A stretch of DNA of 64,000 bases, from the NCBI GenBank assembly GCA_026545225.1, contig CM048845.1:56148033-56212032 (forward strand), in the 5' to 3' direction. A model generated the notes under the pieces. That model ran no database searches. It was not told the origin of the DNA and was given only the letters and a program-made list of their open reading frames with translations. A program made the position numbers and the translations under genes. Below are positions 11,663 through 21,459 of this stretch, piece after piece. The stretch is from Cornus controversa (taxonomy: Eukaryota > Streptophyta > Magnoliopsida > Cornales > Cornaceae). Numbering within the stretch: position 1 is the first letter of the stretch; every line of letters begins with the position of its first letter.

Positions 11663-13084
11663 TGATGTGGTCGGAACTAAATTATATTGTAAGCTTAATT
11701 TTGCCCTTTTTATCAAAATATAATTTAACCACTCGCAAGAGCACGAATCTTTGTAGATAAGGTTCTATATAGAGGGTATCGATCCCACGAGGACTAGTCG
11801 TTAATTGTCATAAAGAAAGATTAATTCTACTTTAATTCTAAAAACAGGTTTTTGGTTTTGTGTTTAAAACTATTGCGTAAATGAAATGACGATAAAATTA
11901 AAGAGTAAAGTTGGGAGAGAGAACTAGGGTTAGTTTCCACCACTAGCCATTCACATGTTCATAAGTGTAGCAAGCATGGGATTCATTAATTAAATGCCTA
12001 ACAATGTCATTAGGCTTGTGACCTCAATGACATATCAAAAGATCAATGTGTGTGCTAACCTATCATAATCCATCTTCAACAAGCATAGCTCTTCAACCTA
12101 ACTAACTATCTAATTACTCTACTCTCTACGTAAACACTACATGCATCCAAACTACCTTGTCTTGGCATGGTCTATACAAACTAGCATCACACATTCATTT
12201 AAACACCATTATCTAGCCATCATTTGCACTTCTTGTGGAATATGCAAATGTTGTGCATTCAAGTGACAAAACCTACTCTAAGACAAGAATAAATTCCATA
12301 TCAAATGAATATATATAAGAAATGTATTTGTGTACATAATCACTAGGCTAAATAATCAACATTTAATTACAAATCCCCAAGAGCTACAAAGATGAACAAG
12401 TTTACATGGTTAGGGGTTGAAACCAACACCCTAGTAGAAGAGTTAGTTGCTCATGGTTGCCTTGCACCCTTCCATTGATGAAGAGAATGAAGCTTCTTGG
12501 TCTGGTTCAGCTTTTCTCTTCCTCTCCCGAAGGTCTCTCCTCAAGTCTTCTGATGTGTATGTTGAGAGATATGAGATATGTGGCTTTTGGTGCTTTTTGT
12601 ATACTTTTTGGCTCCTTTGGGCCCACCATATATATATATATATATATCATTATATATATCTCTTGTATCAAGAAGGCCCCCAAAAGTCTTGTTCAAGTCA
12701 GACAATCCCCCTAAGTCGTGCAAAAAGGGGGATTTTGTTGCAAGTGGGAGAGCAGGTGAGCAAGTGGCCAAGTGGGCTCTGCAGCATTTCGATTGATCGA
12801 AATTGCATTTCGATTGATCGAGATTTCGATCAATCGAAATGAGATTTCGATCAATCGAAATCTCGATTGATCGAAATCCACATCTCGATTGATCGAGATG
12901 CCTTGGCAACATTTTCTGATTTCATCTCTTGACTGCAGAAAGCTTCCAACTTTGCTCCATTTACTCTAATACCTGCAAAACATCAAAAACACAAAAATAC
13001 CGTAAACATATCTCGGTAAACGCAAAAACGGAACTAACATATGCAATAAAGATGGTTCAAATGCATAGAATTGAACACTTATCA
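11663..13084 (-). repeat. Athila LTR (middle)
   Basis: About 1.42 kb, TGATGTGG at 11663 to CTTATCA ending at 13084, aligning with 2990-4377. It is followed at 13085 by a polypurine tract (CACCCCCAAACTTAC on the plus strand). It differs from the outer LTRs more than they differ from each other, and its palindrome array (12786-12900) has TTTCGAT arms where the outer copies mostly have CTCGAT. Confidence 0.85.
12786..12900. repeat. Palindrome array in middle Athila LTR
   Basis: Six near-contiguous inverted repeats of the TTTCGATYRATCGAAA type. The arms are mostly TTTCGAT here against CTCGAT in the outer LTRs, and several neighbouring units share the change. Confidence 0.9.
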
Positions 13085-15914
13085 CACCCCCAAACTTACA
13101 TATTGCTAGTCCCTTAGCAATACAATATTACAAAAATGAAATCAACTATCTTATACAAAAGTTTAATCATGCTCAGTCATCAACTAGATAAAGGGCGCTC
13201 ATCCATTCATTTCACAATTGGCAAATGCAACAAGTATTACAGAACTATGTGGTCATTAGCAAAAATGGACTTTCACAAGCTATAAATGAACGACAGTCCC
13301 CACATACTGGCCAGCCCGAACAACTATAACAGTTCCAACCCCAAAATCCTCTTTGAAAAGTGAACATGCATTCTAACGTGTGGCTTTTGTCATATTTGGA
13401 GAAGAAAACGAACAAATCTGTTTTTAAGAGAAAAACTCATTAAAAATGCTCAACACGGCTGTTTCATTATCACAAAACATTCATGATTGCTCATGTGCGG
13501 ATGACCGTGCAATGCTTAGCTCTTTTTGCTTTCTTGTAAGCCCATGTAGCGGCATTGGGCCAATGACTCCCAAACCAATTGGTTTTAGGGCATTAGGTGA
13601 AGAAGCACCCCTCGGACTTAACAACCGAGCTTACAAGGCGATGAGCGTAAGCAAGCCACCCGCTTATTACTGCTCAACCTTACACACTTTTACACGAATA
13701 TTTCTTGCTTTGAGGCATAGAAATCCGGTTTATTTAGTGAGAAGGCTTATTGCATATTTTTCTCTTTTTATTTTTTTTTACAACAACCGGAAGAACTTAT
13801 TCTCTAAGTTGTTCAGATAAAAACAGAAATTTCAAAAATTCTCCCTCAGACTTATACCCCACAATTTAAAATGCATGTGTGCGAATTTGTGCGGTTAAGG
13901 ACAAATTTAGGGCAAGAACTGTACGTGCTCGAGTTTGGACAATAATGTAGACCGTTCTAGCTTACTATCAAGCTTGCAAAAGTGCGGGTATTTACAATGC
14001 TACAGTTCTTAACTACCTGCTGCATTTACCTCGGACATTCATTCGAATGACTTCCTTTAAAAAGCAAGACATCATGGCAAGCATCCAAAAATATCGAGAA
14101 GAAGAAAAGAAAGAAAAAAAAACTGCTCTACAATGACACTCAAAATAATAACCGAACATTGCATGCGTATGCAAGTGGTATAGCATACCGCACCCCCAAA
14201 CTTATATGCAACATTGTCCTCAATGTTTGGACAAGAAGAGCAAGGAAAGAAGTTACCGGGATGGCAGAATGCGAGAAAAATGGAATTCCACAGCAGCGGT
14301 CATCCTGTAAATAAGAAAAATCTGCACAGAATACCAACTGGATACCACGAGCATTACAAGGAACAAAAAGTAGATAAATAGAACATAATGAAATAATTAT
14401 GCACAAACAGACAATGCCAATATCACTGTAAATCTAATGGTCTGAACTGGTGTTTCCCGATTGTCTAAGAGGTCTATGCGATAAGATATTGACTATCCAG
14501 GCGCGCTAACGTATAGCACGCAAAGGGGCTGCCTTTCTTCATTACCGCCATACTGTGTTGAAGCAATCTCAACAGTATTGGGAATTGAAACCAGGTGGTA
14601 ATAAACGGAAATCATCAACTGAATTGCATATAACAATTAGACAAGTGGTACTACATACATAGTTAAAGTATAGAGAACAGATAGCTTGACGGAAAGCAAA
14701 AAAAAAGACAGTAAAGATAACACATGGCATAAAAGAAAATATAAATGTATTCCATATAACTGAAAATGAGTTGTAGTACAAAGTGTACCTGCAGGTGGAA
14801 TACTCAAAAAGAAACTAAACATGGCCAACATGGCCTCTCAAAAATAAAGAAAGAAAAATACAGAAAATAAAGCAGAAAAGATGAATAAGGTGCAGCTACT
14901 CGAGGGCGGGTGGTGGTGGTGGTGGCTCGGTGGGAGCAGAAGTGGAGGTGGAGGCTCGACCTGCGAACAGGAACTGCAGATCCTGCCGGAAGGCTCGGAA
15001 CTCGTCTAAGATCGCTCTCTGGCCCTGTACCAGAGAAGAAATGTCCGTCCGAATACCTGCCAGCTGACTCTGCATCACCTGGACGTGCTCGTCAAAACCC
15101 TGCTGGAGCCGCTCTACGTCAGCTGCCAGGCAGGAATAGCCTGTCGCTAAGATATCATGCCGCTCTGCAGCGACATCCATCTCCTCCTCCTCCATCTCCT
15201 CGTCCTCTGTCTCAGCCCCTGCTGGCTCTCCCTCATCCATCTCCACCGGGGCATCCATATCTACATCGTCTGATGGATTACCCTGATGGTCCTGTCGCTC
15301 TAGGTGTCGCCTCACCCGATCCCACTGAGTAGATGTGAAGCGGGTGGGCGGTGCCAACTGAATGTCAGTCCGACTGACCGGTATACTGGCACTGCTGAGA
15401 AAAGCGGCGATCAGGAATGGAAAGGGAAGACGCCAACTCGCTGCTCTCCTCTTCCTCTTGTTGACGAGGCCATCCCAAACTTTGTGCATCTGCCCCCAGA
15501 TAAGCGATGGGACAGAAAACCAAGCGCCCGTATGGAAAGCATAGAGGCAACGGAGGAGGTCGCCCCTGCGCTCGGCCACGTGCTGCAACGGACACGCGTT
15601 CTTGAGGAGAACGGTGTCCAGGAACCAATATCTGCTCGGGCACATCGACTTGGACGTGCAGTTGTGGTTGGGCGTGGTAAACGCCCCGCCACACATGTCC
15701 ATCACTATCGAGAAGAGCGTGGTGTCTGCTGGGAGCGCTGCACTATAGAGTGGCTGACCATCCGGGCCAACCATGTCCGGCGGCTGCTGGTGAGGGATGC
15801 CGAGCATATGAGCAATCCGACTCGGCGTAATCGTGATCGTGACAGTGGCCACGGTAGTCTCGAGTGTATCTGGCGCTGTGCAGGAGTAGGTCATATGCTC
15901 GTAAAAGACCTGCA
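13085..15914 (-). mobile_element. Second Athila interior: 3' region and env-position ORF copy
   Basis: Aligns with 4378-about 7170. The non-coding 3' region (13085-14895) is followed by a second env-position reading frame (14896-15914, minus strand). That frame has the same acidic stretch and coiled-coil end as the first copy (RHDILATGYSCLAADVERLQ). The two ORFs are clearly homologous but differ at many residues, so this is not a very recent duplication. Fossil, broken. Confidence 0.75.
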
Positions 15915-15916
15915 CT

Positions 15917-16240
15917 AGTGGGAGAGCAGGTGAGCAAGTGGGCAAGTGGCTCTACAGAATCTCGATCAATCGAGATTGGATCTCGATTGATCGAGATTTC
16001 GATCAATCGAAGTAAGATCTTGATTGATCGAGATCAACATCTCGATCGATCGAGATGCCTTGACTGCAATTCTGACTTTTCTCTTCAGCTGCAAAAAGCC
16101 TTAAACTTTGCTCCTTTTACTACAAGACCTGCAATACATCAAAAACACAAAAATACCGTAAATATATCTCGGTAAACGTTGAAACGGGACTAACATATGC
16201 AATAAAGAGGGTTCAAATGCATAGAATTGAACACTTATCA
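15917..16240 (-). repeat. Athila LTR part (outer, high-coordinate)
   Basis: Matches 4056-4377 closely and ends CTTATCA at 16240, directly followed by the duplication GTCGG. It contains a five-unit palindrome array at 15959-16056 whose last units are arranged differently from those in 4102-4195. Confidence 0.85.
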
Positions 16241-16774
16241 GTCGGCGTCGAGTTGATGCTTAGGTGGGTTTGGTCATCTCTACTAAGCCGCTGTGGTGCT
16301 CACCCCTTTCTCCCCAAACATTTTTACAGGTAAGGCACCAATGGGAGACAAAGCATGATTAGCTCAGTGGATTTTGTTGAGTTCCTTTTTGGACTTTTAA
16401 ACTTTTGATATATGGATTGATGTCCATGCCGGTTTGTGGCATGTAGACTATGTTAATGATGTTAAATTTACATTTGATTTATGTTGATGCACTCTAGTTT
16501 CAAATGTAATGATCATATATGGATCATATGTGATTTGTGGGTTTTGAATGGGAGAATGTTGGTTTTGATTCCATTATGTATAAATTCTTGGATATGATTG
16601 TTAGAGATGTAAATCCTTGCTTAGAATGTTGTATCAAGATTATTTATCTCTTGTGGATGATTAGAATGTCATTTGGATGATGAGATTGTAATTGTGGATG
16701 TTTGGAAATGTTTATGTATGAGTTTTGGAGCTAGTTTTGAGATAAAAGAGACTAAAAGAAGTGCCCAAGTGAAA

Positions 16775-17000
16775 ATAGTCGACTTTCTCTTCAAAAGAAG
16801 TCGACTTTTTTGTTCAGTAGCTTTTAGAGCTTTCTAGGAAGGTAAGATAGTCGACTTTCCCTTTTGGGACAGAAGACTATTTTACTGCCCTAAAAATCTC
16901 ATTTTTCTGGAAATCAGTATTTTGCACTTTCTGGGAGGGAAAGACAGTCGACTATTTGTTTTTGGGCATTTCTGGAAGGGTAAGACAAAAGACTATCTTA
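16775..17000. repeat. Palindrome array, AGTCGACT type, in plus-strand LTR
   Basis: AGTCGACT-centred words occur near 16777, 16799, 16849 and 16946, with degenerate AGACTAT forms between. The spacing is 20-100 bp. The array sits at the same place in the LTR where other copies carry different palindromes, beside the conserved block around 17040-17160 (CCAATGGTGTAAGTTTCAA-like words). Confidence 0.75.
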
Positions 17001-17329
17001 CTGCTCCAGATTTTCAAATTCTTGAATCAAGCATAACTTGGTTGTTTCAAAACCGAATCAAGTGATTCTTTTTTTGAAATTGATTCCTTTTGAACCCTCT
17101 TTTCAATGGTGTAAGTTTCAAGTTCAAATTCCACTCACATATAGAGTTGAATTCCGAAACTTGGTTGTTATATGTATAGTCCCATTGTAAAGGGTATTGA
17201 TGTGTTCACGGCAATGTAACGACATTAGTTTGAAAGCTTCCACATTGAGTTTGAGAATTGTGAGATGATTTGGTAAGGTGAGAACCCAGTCACCCTTGGT
17301 TTTTGGAGAACAGAAGTCGGGGCGTGACA

Positions 17330-17432
17330 ACTTAGTATCAGAGCATGATATCAAAGAATGGCGGTGATTAGGGTGTGGATGATTAGCTTAAGTCATCACT
17401 AGTTTCCGAGAGATGAAAACCGGGGCGTGACA
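17330..17432 (+). repeat. 103-bp tail: primer-site-like sequence and second LTR-end word
   Basis: Begins ACTTAGTATCAGAGC, close to the plant initiator-Met primer site, and ends GGGGCGTGACA. It lies inside the CAAAG duplication, so it moved with the LTR. An equivalent 103-bp tail follows the LTR end at 26350-26452. Confidence 0.65.
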
Positions 17433-18394
17433 CAAAGTCTATCACCTCATGTCTATTTCAATATCACAATTCGATCAATTTTCAAACCTCTACCTAGGTT
17501 TACCATTCCTCAGAACAGGAATTTCTAAGTGATGACTACATGTAACTACTAACCATGTGATGCAAAATGTAACACTCTCATGCAATGCTCAGTCACATAA
17601 ATCACGTATTCCACATAGCATATAACATATAACATGTTAAATTAAATAAACACATACCATGCATGATATGACATATGATGCATAAATTAATACCCTAGCC
17701 CTCGGCTAAAACTAGGAAAATACCCCTGACCATGTACGGTCCTGGCATATCCTCTGCCAGAGTGAGCGTGAAAACACAGCCTAATTTTCCCTATTATACA
17801 CACATACTAGAACGAACCACTCTCATCATCTGTACTCATTGGTAAACACCTACCAATCTATCCACATATCTTAAGCCCCTAAGTATTTGTTAGGACTCAA
17901 ACACTCGCAACATTCCTTGCGGTATCAATTCGTTGCTCAATCAACAAGACTAAATCATCAAGTCAAAAATCCAAACTCAACCAACTTTGGGAGTATTACC
18001 AAATGAAATTGGTTTCCCACACCAACACTTTGATATTTCCTTATGATTACTCAAACCGAGTTAATTATTCCACTATCGTCCATAGGTAATCAAACCTATC
18101 GTCTAAACAACTATCAATCACTGCATATCTCTAAATCAATAAGTGATTTGACCCTCCATCCTTAGGTATTCAAACATATGACTTTGATACCCTATGTCTT
18201 CAAACCTAATGCTTTAACCACAATCTAGAAATCCTCAAATCTTCAACCCTTACCCATCGCCCCCAGGTATTCCAACCTAGTGCTTTGATACCACTCTGAT
18301 ATCAGGTACATAGTCCAACATTCTCAACCTTACACGCAATATGTCTGTTCCCCGTCGTCCCTAGGTATTCCAACCTCGTGCTCTGATACTATTC
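17433..18394 (-). mobile_element. Non-coding internal region of a minus-strand LTR element (second part)
   Basis: Continues 1-1381 across the insertion. No gene is supported. Its right half has about four diverged direct repeats, near 18080, 18155, 18255 and 18350, with words like CCTAGGTATTCCAACCT and GTGCTTTGATACC. The GCTYTGATACC part is the reverse of an initiator-Met primer site. The last one (18381-18394) abuts an LTR-end word TGTCAC at 18395. Confidence 0.5.
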
Positions 18395-18915
18395 TGTCAC
18401 TCCTCAGAATCCGGACTACCGGGACTCCCTCAGACCGACCCAAATCTTGAGTGTGAGCCCATTCACTTAACCCCATGAATAACCTTAACCACACTCATGC
18501 AACGGTATCAAGTTTTGATACCATGTTACCACGCCCCGGTTTCTCGACTCCTAGAAAACTGGAGGTTAACCTGTCCATTAAGCCCAATGAACCCTCATTA
18601 CCCTAAAGTACCGTGGAAGCTTAAATCTATTATTGCACATAGGTGTGCATAACTCCACCTCATCCAATCCCAATGGGCCTTGCATCAAATCATATCCCCC
18701 TAGTGGGGATTTACTTATCCACACTATCATGAATCACTCACTTAAAAAGACTCAATACTTCATGTGTTTGGAATCTGAAAATAATACCTAAACCATTGGA
18801 TAGAGAATCTAAAAATACTCAATTTCAAAACAAATCACACTCAATTCCGATCTCAAACGAAGAAATTACGTCAAATCGAAGTTTGGACAGATTTTTGAGT
18901 TTGCTGTGAATAGTA

Positions 18916-19170
18916 ACTTCGATTGTGCGAAAATGGGATTTCGATTGTGTGAAACTGAGGTTTCGTTGTGCGAAAAAAAGTTCGATTATGCAAAAATTTC
19001 ACCTATTCGGTACCTTGAACTTGCAATATTTCGCACGATCGAAATGGGGGTTTCGATTGTGCAAAATTGCCCCTGTCTGGACCCTAAAAATCACCATAAT
19101 TCACCACCACTTCGCACAATTGAAATGGGGGTTTCGATTGTACGAAATGGGAATTTTGCAAGATCGAAAT
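18916..19170. repeat. Palindrome array, TTTCGCACGATCGAAA type
   Basis: About eight units of TTCGATTGTGCGAAA or its reverse. The mid-array spacer (CACCTATTCGGTACCTTGAACTT, then GCAATATTTCG) aligns base for base with the spacer of 39538-39782. The units on both sides fall at the same aligned places although the core bases differ. Confidence 0.85.
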
Positions 19171-19889
19171 GCCCTCCACAGAACTTCCAACAACCCTATA
19201 CATGGTCCAGTTGGAGCTCAATCCACATTCAATCATCCTAGAACCTCCCATACATGATCCATAACATAATTGAAAGGTACCAACATCAATCACATACTCA
19301 AAATCATATTCATGATTAAATCATACATTGAAATGAATCATTCTCTTTCACAGCCATAATCCATTCCTAATGAAAACATCATCAAATGAATAAAAGCTAC
19401 CACGAGCACTACACAAAAAAATTCGTTATCTTTTCATGCCTAACAAGCTCATAATCCAATACATACATCAAAAGTACATTTGTCCAAAATATAACTACAA
19501 CTCAGAGAGGAGTCACATGCCACAAGCCGGCATGAATAGCCACAAAATGTACAATATCCAAAAGATAGCAAAATGCTACTAGAGTTCCACTTGGACACTT
19601 AAGTCCCATCAGTCATCGGTGTCTTATCTGTAAAAGAGTTTAGAATAAAGGGGTGGGCACTACTGCGGCTCAGTAAAGATACCCCAACCCTCCTAAGTGT
19701 CGACTCGACACCGACCTACATAGAATGCATATGAATACACTAGATGCCACATCCACAATCTCATAAACATATCAATAAATGCAATTAAAAAGATTTGCAT
19801 ATTTCACGAATCATGTATAACATGTTCCAACATAAAATAATTACAGAAAATAAATGATCTCTCTCTCTCGGTCCTCATCTGATACCCTA

Positions 19890-20260
19890 CATAATTGGCC
19901 CGCTCCGAGGATCATGTAACCTTGGACACCTCCGATAACCATCCAATGACCGGGACAACTCCGAAGGGTCATTCTACCATAAAAATATATAGGATTGCCA
20001 TAGAGTGAGGGGACAACTCCAAGGCTCACAATTCTTGGACATTCTCCGATAACCTTCCTATGACCGGAACAACTCCGAGGGGTCATTATTTCATAGCAAT
20101 GTATAGTATTGTCGTAGGGTGAGGGGACAACTCCGAGGCTCACTGATGTTGGACACACTCCGATCCTAGGCATTAAGCCTTAGTATAGCGGGTCCACTCT
20201 GAGGGCCATACATAGTGGGTAACTATACCATAATTCATAACACAGTTGGGCCACTCTAAA
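19890..20260. repeat. Tandem hairpin array, loop GGACAACTCCGA
   Basis: Units have stems that change and a near-constant loop: AATGACC/GGTCATT at 19945-19973, GTGAG/CTCAC near 20005, ATGACC/GGTCAT at 20060-20086, GTGAG/CTCAC near 20120. See the finding on covarying stems. Confidence 0.8.
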
Positions 20261-21459
20261 GTCCCGTGTACCTCCTTTTCGTTATTTTTTCCGCAACCTC
20301 CCACATATGTCATATGAATGCATACATGCCTTGCATTTTATTTTCATGCATTGTTCATGCTCAATAATACCAAAAGAAAGTATACGGCATATCTCCCATC
20401 ACAACATACTACATATAACACATATATGTACAACACATGCATATTACATCACATATGCATACTATTTCAAAATTAGCATATTTTAATCATGCTTCACTCA
20501 ATGCATACGTTTAGTATATAGAAATAGTATGCATTCAACACCCACATATAATCACATATATGACACTTGACACACATTTTTCACATATACACCAAATTGA
20601 TCACATAATGCCTATATACCAATTTCTTTCACTCACACACTTCAAACCCACATACTACAACCAACACAATGGACACAATTGTGAAATGATAGGACTCTAG
20701 AGAAGGATAAAACACAACTTTTCACACTTCTCACCATCCTAAAGCATGTGAAACATAACCTACACCTCTCCTCTTCCCCCAAAACCCTAGAATCGATAAT
20801 TAGAAGAGAAAAAAAACCCCTACCTCAAATTTGAAGGCCTTACAAGCACTTCCCAAAAATCCCAGCAATGTCCACCTTACCGAATCATGACTTTCTTTAG
20901 TTCAAACCGAAGCTCTTGTCGTCCCCTATGTATCTCCCTTCTTCGGCGGATCACGAATCACACTCGAAGGCCTCAAAAACTTAGAGAGAAGGAAGGAGGA
21001 GGAAGAAGAGAGAGAAAGGAGCCATGACTGGCTGTTGGAACATTAGAGATATGAAATATCTCTGCCACATCTGATATATGAAGTCCCTAGGCCACAAAAA
21101 GACCAAAATACCCCTAGGTCACTTAACGTAACTTCTCGGGTGCCATTTTCGATTTTGAAAGCTCCTACGGCCTTGTAATCACTTCCTCTACTCTCTAAAC
21201 ATTTCATCTAAGTCATTCCCAAAAATAAATATTTTCAAAAAATTTCTGGATTGTCGGGCCCACTTAAGTCGCACCCCGGGCCTTAGTTTGACCAAAAAGT
21301 TAAACTTCTCCAAATGTCCTAAAAATTTTCAAAAACCTCAAATTAACCTTCCAAACATGTTTTCCACTCTCGAAACATCCATAGCATCATTTTAAACGCA
21401 TCTATACCGAAAACGATAAAAAATTGGTAAACTGGCCAAAATTGGTCACGGTCTCTACA

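Larger units (their letters stand above)
2990..16240 (-). mobile_element. Athila-type Ty3/gypsy composite, tandem (LTR-interior-LTR-interior-LTR)
   Basis: On the minus strand the LTRs begin TGATAAGTG and end CCACATCA. They are preceded by a polypurine tract of the form AAGTTTGGGG. Parts in plus coordinates: LTR 2990-4377; non-coding 3' region; env-position ORF 6216-7379; palindrome array 8084-8362; pol region 8532-11662; LTR 11663-13084; second 3' region; second env-position ORF 14896-15914; LTR part 15917-16240. RT-RNaseH-integrase order with an extra ORF after integrase fits the Athila lineage. The outer LTR parts resemble each other more than the middle one, with about eight substitutions by eye over some 320 bp outside the array. 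The element is broken, with several breaks. Confidence 0.85.
1382..17432 (+). mobile_element. Plus-strand long-LTR retrotransposon copy (LTR plus short tail), split by an Athila element
   Basis: The LTR starts TGTAGAGACC at 1382 and ends GGGGCGTGACA at 17329. It is followed by a primer-site-like ACTTAGTATCAGAGC and, 103 bp later, a second GGGGCGTGACA ending at 17432. The 5-bp duplication CAAAG flanks the whole (1377-1381 and 17433-17437). Without the Athila insertion the LTR is about 2.69 kb. The primer site resembles the initiator-methionine type used by many plant elements. Long LTRs and 5-bp duplications suit a Ty3/gypsy chromovirus of Del/Tekay type, but that clade is inferred; no coding part is present. 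It is a remnant, older than the Athila insertion it contains. Confidence 0.7.
18395..21459 (-). mobile_element. Minus-strand long LTR (18524-21459) with PBS-bearing tail (18395-18523)
   Basis: The LTR proper runs from TGTTACCACGCCCC (18524) to GGTCTCTACA (21459), about 2.94 kb. Reading on the minus strand, its end is followed by TGGTATCAAAAC, a primer-site-like word. Then comes about 100 bp, a second LTR-end-like word at 18395, and another primer-site-like word (TAGTATCAGAGC). It is the 5' LTR of the element whose interior lies to the left. It holds a palindrome array (18916-19170) and a hairpin array (about 19890-20260). Confidence 0.65.
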
